Below are positions 1-6,673 of a stretch of DNA of 27,877 nucleotides, one piece after another. Numbering within the stretch: the stretch's first letter is position 1; each line of letters starts with the position of its first letter. This stretch comes from Anaerolineae bacterium (GTDB lineage: Bacteria > Chloroflexota > Anaerolineae > 4572-78 > J111). A program made the position numbers and the translations under genes. The stretch lies in contig JAKLJP010000070.1 of the NCBI GenBank assembly GCA_023151115.1, positions 1 through 27,877 of the forward strand, given 5' to 3'. Below the pieces are notes generated by a model. It searched no databases, was not told where the DNA came from, and saw nothing but the letters and a program-made list of their open reading frames with translations.

Positions 1-2
1 CG

Positions 3-308
3 CTTCATCTACGAGAACAAGGGTTACAGCGATTAGATGACGCAAAAATTGTAGAAAAAGCCCTGGCAGAAGATCGAGTAATCCTCACTCACGATCTTGA
101 TCTGGGCCAGATCGTTGCCCTGAGTCGGGGTCGTTTTCCTAGCGTAATCACTTTTCGGCTAGAGGATATGCGCGCCTCTCAGGTGAATTATTACCTGACC
201 GAAGTCTTGAGCCATTTTGCCCCACAGATAGAGATTGGGGCTTTGGTTAGCGTAAATGAACAAGCTATCCGTGTTCGCCCTTTGCCGATTAAGCCCTCAC
301 CAGAATAA
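3..308 (+). CDS. DUF5615 PIN-like protein, 5' end outside window
   Basis: Open from the window edge to TAA at 306-308; about 101 residues are visible. The stretch ALAEDRVILTHDLDLGQIVA, followed by a hydrophobic strand and FRLEDMRAS, matches the DUF5615 PIN-like family, small proteins usually paired with a DUF433 antitoxin-like partner just upstream. The Asp pair in THDLDLG fits the acidic positions of a PIN-type nuclease fold; nuclease activity is inferred from family placement only. The start and any DUF433 partner lie before base 1. The C-terminal tail (VRPLPIKPSPE) looks complete. Confidence 0.8.
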   Translation, partial: LHLREQGLQRLDDAKIVEKALAEDRVILTHDLDLGQIVALSRGRFPSVITFRLEDMRASQVNYYLTEVLSHFAPQIEIGALVSVNEQAIRVRPLPIKPSPE

Positions 309-397
309 TTCAAGGCACTCACTGTGGACAAAGAGCCATGTCATGGTAATTTCACGATATTTGTCACTGTTAAAGTTCCCTCAAACATTATAAGATT

Positions 398-536
398 AAT
401 CATAGGTAACTACTCAGCCCTCATGTCATTTCGAGGCTGAAAGCCGAGAAATCTTTGAGGTCGTTGTCTGCAAACCACGGATTAGAAGATTTCTCCCTTC
501 GGTCGAAATGACATGCCTGAGCAGTTACAATCATAG
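398..536. mobile_element. 123-bp miniature inverted-repeat element with 8-bp target duplication (IS66-like ends)
   Basis: The element spans 406-528. Its ends are GTAACTACTCAG (406-417) and CTGAGCAGTTAC (517-528), inverted copies with one mismatch. Inside them are two further nested perfect arm pairs: CATGTCATTTCGA (422-434) with its complement at 503-515, and GAGAAATCTT (446-455) with its complement at 486-495. Directly outside the ends the 8-mer AATCATAG occurs at 398-405 and again at 529-536, a target-site duplication. Ends starting GTAA with 8-bp duplications are the signature of the IS66 family, so this is probably a non-autonomous element moved in trans by an IS66-type transposase. It has no coding capacity. 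It sits about 60 bp before the UspA start and may affect its transcription. Confidence 0.85.
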
Positions 537-597
537 AACAATTTATCTCGTCCACTCGCTGCGTTGGAGCAGCGTTAGCCCTTAATGGAGATTGACT

Positions 598-1068
598 ATG
601 GTTAAACGTTACCAACACATTCTTCTTCCTTTGGACGGCTCCCCCCTGGCCGAACTGGCCCTGGCCGACGCTTTTGCGGTGGCGGAGCTCAGCGGGGCTG
701 AAATAACCCTGTTACAGGTCATCCCCCCGATTGAGCACGTCATTGCCAGCGAAGCCGAACATCCCATTTTTGTGGATCAGCAGTGGGAAGCCAAAAAAGC
801 CCTAGCCCGCGAATATCTGCTGAGTGTGTGCGAGCGCGCCGGCTGCCCCGATATAACCGTCCATACGGCAGTGGAAATGGGACCCGCCGCCGAAACCATC
901 ATTGACTACGCCCATCACCATCCAATTGACCTCATCGTAATGGCGACGCATGGCCGCTCCGGTTTGCAGCGCTGGGTTTACGGCAGCGTGGCGGATAAAG
1001 TGCTGCGCGGCGCAACTCAGCCCATTCTGCTGGTGCGGGCCTACCCCCAAAACCCGGCCAAAGGGTAA
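598..1068 (+). CDS. universal stress protein, UspA family
   Basis: 156 residues, a single Usp domain of usual length. It opens with a beta strand and the loop LLPLDGSPLAE, and ends with the ATP-binding Usp motif G-2X-G-9X-G(S/T), seen as THGRSGLQRWVYGSVADKVL, then the last strand PILLVRAY. Usp proteins bind ATP or AMP and act in the cytoplasm in stress survival and dormancy; the target here is unknown. ATG 598 is chosen over an in-frame TTG at 592 because GGAG at 587-590 is 7 bases from the ATG but only 1 base from the TTG. A close paralogue lies at 9811-10281 with the same GRSGL-RWVYGSV motif. A hairpin repeat and a strong terminator follow it. Confidence 0.93.
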   Translation: MVKRYQHILLPLDGSPLAELALADAFAVAELSGAEITLLQVIPPIEHVIASEAEHPIFVDQQWEAKKALAREYLLSVCERAGCPDITVHTAVEMGPAAETIIDYAHHHPIDLIVMATHGRSGLQRWVYGSVADKVLRGATQPILLVRAYPQNPAKG

Positions 1069-1106
1069 ACTATCCTGCCCTAGTGCAACGCGGCGTAAAT
1101 GACCCT

Positions 1107-1174
1107 ACAGATCGTAGTGACGACTTTAGTCGTTTTGGGCAGGTTAAGCGACTAAAGTTGCCACTACAAACTGT
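1107..1174. repeat. 68-bp inverted-repeat hairpin element
   Basis: Arms GTAGTGACGACTTTAGTCG (1114-1132) and CGACTAAAGTTGCCACTAC (1149-1167) pair over 19 bases with two mismatches. Short outer arms ACAG/CTGT (1107-1110 and 1171-1174) extend the pairing. It lies in the 422-bp space 1069-1490, which otherwise holds the terminator at 1230 and the hairpin at 1391. No coding potential was seen; it looks like a dispersed palindromic repeat. Confidence 0.75.
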
Positions 1175-1229
1175 AAACTTACTTCCGCCCAAGTGTACTG
1201 GTCAGAATTGATCTTTGAAGTAACTTTCC

Positions 1230-1267
1230 CGGGGCGCAAAAGCTAAGCTTTTGCGCCCCGAATTTTT
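1230..1267 (+). terminator. rho-independent terminator
   Basis: A perfect 14-bp stem, CGGGGCGCAAAAGC (1230-1243), pairs with its complement (1247-1260) around a TAA loop and is followed by AATTTTT. Strong hairpin plus U-run. It ends plus-strand transcription from the UspA gene 160 bp upstream and insulates the nitroreductase. Confidence 0.85.
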
Positions 1268-1390
1268 ATCACAAGTGATGTACTAAAAACTCATAACCAC
1301 TCCTCGCCCACAAGGTATGGACGAGGGATTTTTATCCGGTCGTTTTCTGCCACTTGACTTTTGCTTCCCCCGGGCCCGGACTACAATATT

Positions 1391-1448
1391 AAAGCTGGAA
1401 TCCGAGCTTGCTTTGACCTTTTCAAAGCAAGCTTTGGACTCCAGGCTT
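1391..1448. repeat. imperfect inverted repeat upstream of nitroreductase
   Basis: The arm AAAGCTGGAATCCGAGCTTG..TTTGA pairs with TCAAAGCAAGCTTTGGACTCC..GGCTT around a short CCTTT loop, with one-base offsets. The centre (GCTTGCTTTGA / TCAAAGCAAGC) is perfect. A second, unrelated hairpin element in the same intergenic space. Confidence 0.7.
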
Positions 1449-1490
1449 CCACAATCCCTACCCATTTTGAACACAACAGATGATACAAAC

Positions 1491-2117
1491 GTGACTATAA
1501 AAAATAACCTTTCCCCGGCCCAAATTCTTTTCAATCTGATCAAAACTCGTCGTTCGATTCGCCGCTACACAACTGACCCCGTTCCTCCCGAAACCATCAG
1601 GCGCTTACTTGAAGCGGCCACCTGGGCCCCTTCGGCGCACAACCGCCAGCCCTGGCGCTTTGCTGTGTTGACTCGCGCCGCCGACATAAAGCGTCTGGCT
1701 GAGGCCATGGGCGACAGGCTGCGGGCGGATCGCATCGCCGATGGCGACGACCCGGTAGATATCGAGCGGGATGTGGCCCGCAGCTACGCCCGGCTCACCG
1801 GCGCGCCGGTGGTGATAATCGTCTGCCTGAGCATGGCCGATATGGACAGCTACCCCGATCCTCGGCGCAGCCGGAACGAATGGGTCATGGCGGCGCAAAG
1901 CACGGCTATGGCCGCTCAAAATCTGCTTCTGCTGGCCCACGCCGAAGGCCTGGCCGCCTGCTGGATTTGCGCCCCGCTGTTTGCGCCCGACCTGGCGCAA
2001 GAAACCCTGGCCCTGCCTGTTGATTGGGAACCCCAGGGCCTCATCACCCTGGGTCGGCCCGCCGAAACGCGGGATAAGGCCCGTCTGCCTATTGACACGC
2101 GAGTAAAATTCCTTTAA
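1491..2117 (+). CDS. nitroreductase-family flavoprotein, FbiB C-terminal-like
   Basis: 208 residues from GTG 1491. The N-terminus has the nitroreductase FMN-binding signature TRRSIRRYTTDPVPPETIRR followed by ATWAPSAHNRQPWRF. The middle (DSYPDPRRSRNEWVMAAQST, AAQNLLLLAHAEGLAACWI) and end (LPVDWEPQGLITLGRPAE) resemble the C-terminal domain of mycobacterial FbiB, an FMN-dependent dehydro-F420-0 reductase, rather than NfsA/NfsB enzymes. Here the domain stands alone with no CofE-like ligase. F420 maturation is therefore possible but not shown; a general NAD(P)H oxidoreductase is the alternative. The open frame extends upstream to 1317, but that part crosses the 1391-1448 hairpin repeat and has no protein-like conservation, so GTG 1491 was chosen. 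No clear Shine-Dalgarno precedes it, and the exact start is uncertain. Confidence 0.85.
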   Translation: MTIKNNLSPAQILFNLIKTRRSIRRYTTDPVPPETIRRLLEAATWAPSAHNRQPWRFAVLTRAADIKRLAEAMGDRLRADRIADGDDPVDIERDVARSYARLTGAPVVIIVCLSMADMDSYPDPRRSRNEWVMAAQSTAMAAQNLLLLAHAEGLAACWICAPLFAPDLAQETLALPVDWEPQGLITLGRPAETRDKARLPIDTRVKFL

Positions 2118-2177
2118 GCTACGAACAATGAAAAAATGATATAGATATCCAGAAAAGTTTTTTCCAATGATTTGGAG

Positions 2178-2239
2178 CCGGGATTAGGAGATTAGGAGAT
2201 TTTTCCCTTTATTTTCCATCCCCAAATCCCCTAACCTGG
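2178..2239. repeat. imperfect inverted repeat with short tandem GATTAGGA units
   Basis: CCGGGATTAGGAGATTAGG (from 2178) pairs imperfectly with the AAATCCCCTAACCTGG side ending at 2239. The unit GATTAGGA is tandemly doubled at 2182-2197. First of four inverted-repeat structures filling 2118-2579, a 462-bp space in which no convincing gene is seen. Confidence 0.55.
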
Positions 2240-2260
2240 ACGAGCCAGAACCAAACAGGA

Positions 2261-2353
2261 ACACAGAGTTACGCAGAGATTTCACAGAGACACGCAGAGA
2301 AGCGATAAAAATTCCTCTGTGGGACTTTGTGACTTCTCCGTGTCCCTCTGTGT
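2261..2353. repeat. CACAGAG-rich inverted repeat
   Basis: Units of ACACAGAG, CGCAGAG and CACAGAG on the left (2261-2302) face their complements CTCTGTG, CTTTGTG, CTTCTC and CTCTGTGT on the right (2315-2353), so the block folds into a long imperfect hairpin. The spacing is too irregular for a CRISPR. Looks like a dispersed palindromic repeat. Confidence 0.7.
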
Positions 2354-2392
2354 AATAACTTCTTGCTCACTGTACAAGAATCTGACTCATAA

Positions 2393-2490
2393 GGTGCTAA
2401 TCGGCGGTATCACAAATTTTGTGTTAAACCCCGATTCCCTTGAGGGAGACGGGCAATTTACACAACTTTCGACAAACCGCCTACTAATCC
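2393..2490. repeat. nested imperfect inverted repeat
   Basis: The outer arms GCTAATCGGCGGT (2396-2408) and ACCGCCTACTAAT (2476-2488) pair with mismatches. An inner pair TTGTGTTAAACCC (2419 on) faces GGGCAATTTACACAA (to 2465), closed by TCCCTTGAGGGA. Possible degenerate miniature element; no flanking duplication was recognised. Confidence 0.45.
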
Positions 2491-2516
2491 CGGCGAAATT
2501 TTTCTGGAGGATTATA

Positions 2517-2546
2517 CGTGATGCGTGAAAATTTTCACGCATCACG
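2517..2546. promoter_or_regulatory. perfect 30-bp palindrome upstream of zinc-ribbon gene
   Basis: The half-site CGTGATGCGTGAAAA is followed at once by its exact reverse complement, giving a gapless 30-bp palindrome centred between 2531 and 2532, 34 bp before the ATG at 2580. It could be an operator for a dimeric regulator, or the end of the neighbouring repeat nest; CACGC/CTCACGC motifs continue to 2555. Confidence 0.6.
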
Positions 2547-2579
2547 CCTCACGCCTCCTTCAGAAAGCGAGATTACTTT

Positions 2580-4256
2580 ATGGCCACCGGCAGCAAAATC
2601 TACGAAGTCAAATGTCCTTCTTGCGGCGCGCCCCTTTCGATGACCGGCGAGCGCACCACCTGCAATTACTGTGGCGCGGTACTTGAACGTGAGCGACCTG
2701 TTGCCCCGGAGCCGGCAGTTGTCTCCAAACCCCAGGAACCACAAGTCATTGTGATTCAAACAGGCCGTCCTGTCACCACAGTTTCGCGAAAATCGGGCGG
2801 TTCATCCTGCCTGTCGGTATTGTTCATGCTGGTGTTGATTGTAGGGGTTGGGGGAGCGGTCGGCTGGTTTCAATTTCGGGAGCAGTTGTCAAGTCTGAGT
2901 GGTTTGACAGACCTGGCCCAGTTAGCCAACCTGAGCCAACTGGAAAAAATTACCAATGTCGTTACGATTTCATCGCTGACCGATGTTATCTTGCTGTCCA
3001 ACGGCTCTGAAACGGAACCCGACTTTTTGACCTACGTCTATAAAAACGACGCCCAAACTTATGCTTTGACTTACGTTAACACCCTTAGTTCGACCATTCG
3101 CTGGGAAAGCCCGCCCTTAAAGGAGTGGTATTCGGCCAGAGTCCTGCAATCGCCTGAGGTTTTGTATACCTCGGATGAAACCAAATTGCTGGCTCTAAAT
3201 CGGGCCGATGGCAAAGTCTTGTGGCAAACCTCGCTGGCCGATAAGCTCTCGCCCAGTTGCAGCCACTGCTTTGAACTGCTGGCCGGCCGGGTGGTGGCGC
3301 TGGTGCAGGGGGGTACGGTGCAGGGGTTCAACGCCGAAACCGGGCAATTGGTCTGGAACAAGCGGCTTAATTTTGAACCAACGGGACGATTACTGCCGGC
3401 CGGCAAACAACTCTTGATTTTTGACCGCACCGCCGACAGCCGAAATAACCTGATAACAATTGTTGACCCTGCCAGCGGCGATACTATCGCCGAGATGACC
3501 TTGTCGGCGTGTGATGGGCGACTGTTTGATTTGAGTTATCCACTGCTGTACCACCAAAATCGGGGCGAACTCTACATGATTTCCGGCAATATTATCGGCC
3601 CGGCTTGCATGCAGATAGTGGATATCGCTGGTCAACAGATAAACCATGAGCTTGTTTTTGAAGGGGTGGCTTTGCCGGTGGATTTTGGTGATTTTGTGTC
3701 GGAGCAGAGCCGGGCGCTCCTGACTGAAGAGACTCTTTACTTTGCGGCTCTGGAACAACAGACCAGCGGCAGCGGCCCCGGCATGATTGTCAAGGTAAAT
3801 TTGACCGATAAACGATGGCAGGCTTTACCCCCTGCACCGGACTATGAACTGGTTCCGCTGGGGGTGACGGAGAATCTGTTGGTGGTGCGAGCCACCCGCA
3901 GCCGAGGCACTGAACGCAGCGAATTGTGGGGGCTGGACCTGGCCTCCGGGCAGCCACGCTGGCAGTATGTTTTACAAACGCCACGCTGGTTCAAAGAACC
4001 TGGCTCCGGGGCCGGCTGGGATTGGCATTTAACCTCAGCCGGACTGGCCGTGCTGCAAATTTCCAGCGATCCGGACCAACTGCTGGTAGAAATGCTGAAC
4101 CCCCAAACCGGCGTCAGCGCCGGGCAAAAAACCATCCCGCTGGAAGATGATTATTTAACCGACATTGTCTGGACGGATGAGGCCGCCTGGCTGGCTTTGC
4201 GTAAAATTCACAAAGTGGATTTGCAAACGGGTACAGTAAGCTATACCTGGCCGTAA
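2580..4256 (+). CDS. zinc-ribbon, single-pass membrane protein with PQQ-like beta-propeller
   Basis: 558 residues. The N-terminus has a zinc ribbon, CPSCG (C12, C15) and CNYCG (C28, C31). A Pro-rich linker leads to one membrane helix at about 77-98 (LSVLFMLVLIVGVGG). The rest is a beta-propeller with PQQ/WD-like blades such as LLALNRADGKVLWQTSL, VQGFNAETGQLVWNKRL, LWGLDLASGQPRWQYVL and VDLQTGTVSYTW. The layout predicts a cytoplasmic ribbon and an extracytoplasmic propeller; orientation is inferred. No catalytic motif was recognised, so a role in envelope sensing or scaffolding is possible but unproven. The Shine-Dalgarno is weak (AAAGCGAG). A perfect palindrome lies 34 bp upstream. Only 4 bp separate its stop from the decayed hydrolase that follows. 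Confidence 0.85.
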   Translation: MATGSKIYEVKCPSCGAPLSMTGERTTCNYCGAVLERERPVAPEPAVVSKPQEPQVIVIQTGRPVTTVSRKSGGSSCLSVLFMLVLIVGVGGAVGWFQFREQLSSLSGLTDLAQLANLSQLEKITNVVTISSLTDVILLSNGSETEPDFLTYVYKNDAQTYALTYVNTLSSTIRWESPPLKEWYSARVLQSPEVLYTSDETKLLALNRADGKVLWQTSLADKLSPSCSHCFELLAGRVVALVQGGTVQGFNAETGQLVWNKRLNFEPTGRLLPAGKQLLIFDRTADSRNNLITIVDPASGDTIAEMTLSACDGRLFDLSYPLLYHQNRGELYMISGNIIGPACMQIVDIAGQQINHELVFEGVALPVDFGDFVSEQSRALLTEETLYFAALEQQTSGSGPGMIVKVNLTDKRWQALPPAPDYELVPLGVTENLLVVRATRSRGTERSELWGLDLASGQPRWQYVLQTPRWFKEPGSGAGWDWHLTSAGLAVLQISSDPDQLLVEMLNPQTGVSAGQKTIPLEDDYLTDIVWTDEAAWLALRKIHKVDLQTGTVSYTWP

Positions 4257-4260
4257 GCTG

Positions 4261-4636
4261 ATGAAGATTAAAATCTGGGGAGTACGGGGGGCTATTCCAA
4301 CGCCGCTGGACCCCAAGAAATTGAGGGGAAGATTTGTCAGGCTATTTACGGCCTGGCAGATGTTGATACCTATGATATAGCGGTCGTGCAAGCTTATGTC
4401 GCCGGATTACCCCCTCTTGTCCGGGGGGCGGTGGGGAGCAATACTTCATGCGTAGAGATTCGGGCCAGGGACGAAACGTTCATTATTGATGTTGGCAGTG
4501 GCATATGACGACGGGGACTGGAATTGATGAAGGGGTCTTGCGGCCGGGCACAGGACACATCTTTTTGACCCACCTCCATTGGGATCACATTCAAGGTTTT
4601 CCCTTTTTTGCGCCGGCCTTCATTCCGGGTAACCGA
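4261..4636 (+). pseudogene. broken metallo-beta-lactamase-fold hydrolase
   Basis: Three reading frames must be joined to read one protein. Frame 1 from ATG 4261 gives MKIKIWGVRGAIPTPLDPKK. A shift at about 4324-4328 leads to a second frame with YGLADVDTYDIA, GLPPLVRGAVGSNTSCVEIR and FIIDVGSG, which ends at an in-frame TGA (4506-4508). A second shift near 4535-4545 leads to [20 protein letters not shown] and PAFIPGN. These are hallmarks of the MBL-fold family with the metal motif HxHWDH (here H-L-H-W-D-H). The homology stops at about 4636, where the fragment meets another gene scrap. Two frameshifts, one stop and loss of the C-terminal half make it a pseudogene. Confidence 0.85.
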
Positions 4637-4796
4637 AATCCGTCACGTGCTCTACCAGGGTTTAGGTGCTTTGCATCGCCGGGCCGGAGAAACCCTGGAA
4701 CGCCGCGCCCAACCTGAGCGTCTGGTTGAGGAACTGGCTCATCATTTTAGCCAGGCCGGCGAGGTAGAGAAGGCTCTGATCTACAGTATTGCTACT
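4623..4796 (+). pseudogene. fragment of a large ATPase/TPR transcriptional regulator or kinase
   Basis: The frame entered at 4623 reads [20 protein letters not shown], then [20 protein letters not shown] and ALIYS. This resembles the stretch between the AAA ATPase and the TPR repeats in MalT/BTAD-like regulators and ATPase-linked cyclases or kinases (REVLY..L...LHRRVGEALE, ELAHHF..AGE.EKAL.YS). Only about 58 residues survive, with no start and no ATPase or output domain. It is joined directly to the decayed hydrolase and ends against the stop codon of the minus-strand gene at 4799. Confidence 0.7.
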
Positions 4797-4798
4797 TT

Positions 4799-6655
4799 TT
4801 ATCCCCCCAGAACACCCCACCGCAGACTCTCGGCCAACTCCTGTACCTGCTGGTGAACCCGCCAGGCCAGCAGGGGCAGCCTTTCGGCGGCGATTTCTAG
4901 CCGCAACAAGGCAATCACTTCAAGCAGCGGTTCACGGGCGGCGCGGGCAGCAGCCAGGGCGGCGGCGTAATCTTGACGGTACTGCTCGACGGTGAAACCG
5001 GAGGGCGCGGCCAAGGTGCGCTGCAAGGTTGCTGCTGCATCCTGCAAAACCGGCGCAATTTTGGCGCAGGCAGCGCCCACCTCAAGGAGTACATCTCTGG
5101 CTGCGCCTTCAAAAATTGCCGAGGTGATCGCCGGGGGTGTCGTAACGGGCTGCCCTGACTCTTTGCCCAGCATGGTGGCAAAACCGCTCTCCAATGCGCC
5201 AATCGAAGCCATTGCCTTCCTCAAAGCGGCATCCGCTTCTGACAATCCCTGCCTGGCTCGCTCCAGGGTAGCGGACGAAGGCCGCCGCGGGGAAGCAGCA
5301 GCCTGTTCCGGTTCAGCCGGGGCTGATGAGAGGCTTTCGCCCAGAGCAGCGGCCAACTCGGCGGCGCGAGCTAAAGTTTGCGCCTGAGCCGCCAACAAGC
5401 AGCGCAGGTAGCTCAGCGGAAAATCGATCAATGCAGCCATAGGGTTGTCCAAAATCAGCAGCAAATCGGTGGGGCCGGCGGCAGTCTCGGCTTGATACAA
5501 CCCGCTCACTTTGCCCCGGCTCAGCTTTAAAGTCTCGTCGTCCGAAAGCTCACCCGTAAAGCCCAAGCGATATAGCTCGGCCTTGGCGGCTGGCGGCGCG
5601 TCAATTTTTACTGCGGCATCGCTGCTGCGGGTAATAACTGTGCCGCCCGGAAAGGGAACGATCAAGGTTTGTCCTGCCAGCCGCAGTTCCGGCAGGGTTT
5701 GCCGCCAGAGCTTCTGCCGCACCTGCCAGAAAGTAGGGCGGGGCGAGCCATCGGCGCGGATAGGCGCATTTCCGGCCCAAACCGGACCACGCCCAATATC
5801 AGCCGGATCGGGGTCAGCCTCAATGGGCTGGTGGAGGTTGAGGCTGGCTGTTTCGGGCGCTTGACTGAGAACGGTTAAATCGGTGGGCTGGGTCAGGGTG
5901 AAATTTTGCCAGGGGGGAGCACTTTCAGCCGTCGAGGCATAAATGGGAACTTGCCAGCCGTGATCGAGCAAAATTTGATGGTAACTGGACTGAGCCTCGT
6001 TTTGTACAGCTTCCAGAAACAGCGCCGCATCTTTTTCTACAGGTGTGGCCGCTGTAGCCCAATTTTCCGGGAATTTGACCTCATTGACGGTGCGATAAGC
6101 CGTCCCGTAAGCGGCGTTTAGGGCTTCGATCCCATCATAATGTTTGCGCAGCCAGATGCGCCATTTTACTTCGCTTAACTGCGGGCTAAGTGGCTGAGTC
6201 TGGCCGGACTCAGCGGTAATCTCCAAAGCGATGATCGGGCCAGCCGGCCACTGTTGGCCTGTCAACGCCTCGCTTAACGCGCGGAACCAGCCAGTTACCA
6301 CTTGGGGCAAAGCCCCTTCAAGATCGTCGGTTTGGCGAAGCAGCCAGAGGGGCAACCCCTGGCCTAACACACCCGCCTCAAGATAGGGGCCAAGTTTGAG
6401 CAGGCAGGCAAAATCCAACGCTGTACTCAACCGCAGCAGGCCAACCACATCGCGCCGGCTGTCGCTTGCGCCGGTCAGGTCAACTGCACCGGGCTCACCT
6501 TCGTGAAAACCCCAGGGCAAGCTAAGGCTGAGCGCATTGACGCCCATCTGGCGCAGCCGGACGAGCAGTAACTCCCATTTTTCGCGGGGGAGGCGAAAGT
6601 AATCGAAGTCGGCCGCGATGACTGGTCTGGCGACGGTTTCAAAGTAGGTGGGCAT
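4799..6655 (-). CDS. GH35-like (clan GH-A) TIM-barrel protein with Ala-rich helical tail
   Basis: 618 residues. The N-terminal half follows the beta-galactosidase GH35 pattern: YFRLPREKWELLLVRLRQMG, LSLPWGFHEGEPG, LKLGPYLEAG, LPLWLL and AGPIIALEITAESG. The region IWLRKHYDGIEALNAAYGTA also matches GH35/GH42 proteins. In active GH-A enzymes the acid/base Glu follows Asn (ENEYG); here the aligned segment is T-A-E149-S-G, so Glu is kept and Asn is lost. No clear nucleophile segment was recognised. From about residue 430 the protein becomes Ala/Glu-rich helix, likely coiled coil. No signal peptide is seen, so it is probably cytoplasmic. A GAGGAGA Shine-Dalgarno precedes ATG 6655. It lies 18 bp after the HAD gene, likely in one transcript. 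It may be a glycosidase with altered activity or a carbohydrate-binding pseudo-enzyme. Confidence 0.75.
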   Translation of the reverse strand: MPTYFETVARPVIAADFDYFRLPREKWELLLVRLRQMGVNALSLSLPWGFHEGEPGAVDLTGASDSRRDVVGLLRLSTALDFACLLKLGPYLEAGVLGQGLPLWLLRQTDDLEGALPQVVTGWFRALSEALTGQQWPAGPIIALEITAESGQTQPLSPQLSEVKWRIWLRKHYDGIEALNAAYGTAYRTVNEVKFPENWATAATPVEKDAALFLEAVQNEAQSSYHQILLDHGWQVPIYASTAESAPPWQNFTLTQPTDLTVLSQAPETASLNLHQPIEADPDPADIGRGPVWAGNAPIRADGSPRPTFWQVRQKLWRQTLPELRLAGQTLIVPFPGGTVITRSSDAAVKIDAPPAAKAELYRLGFTGELSDDETLKLSRGKVSGLYQAETAAGPTDLLLILDNPMAALIDFPLSYLRCLLAAQAQTLARAAELAAALGESLSSAPAEPEQAAASPRRPSSATLERARQGLSEADAALRKAMASIGALESGFATMLGKESGQPVTTPPAITSAIFEGAARDVLLEVGAACAKIAPVLQDAAATLQRTLAAPSGFTVEQYRQDYAAALAAARAAREPLLEVIALLRLEIAAERLPLLAWRVHQQVQELAESLRWGVLGG

Positions 6656-6673
6656 AAGTCTCTCCTCAAAGGC

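Noticed and set aside
1114..1132. GACTTTAGTC resembling the core of a DosR box
   Set aside because: It is an arm of a repetitive hairpin, lacks the flanking GGG/CCC and lies downstream of the UspA gene, so chance similarity is likelier.
1317..1490. N-terminal extension of the nitroreductase frame
   Set aside because: It crosses the 1391-1448 hairpin repeat and has no protein-like similarity; the conserved enzyme begins after GTG 1491.
2261..2353. Possible CRISPR-like array of CACAGAG units
   Set aside because: Unit spacing is irregular and the right half is the inverted complement of the left; no constant repeat-spacer pattern.
2319..2528. 69-residue plus-strand open frame
   Set aside because: It starts inside the CACAGAG repeat and runs through another inverted repeat; no ribosome site or domain.
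4505..4717. 70-residue plus-strand frame containing HLHWDH
   Set aside because: Not an independent gene: it is the third frame of the broken metallo-beta-lactamase-fold hydrolase.
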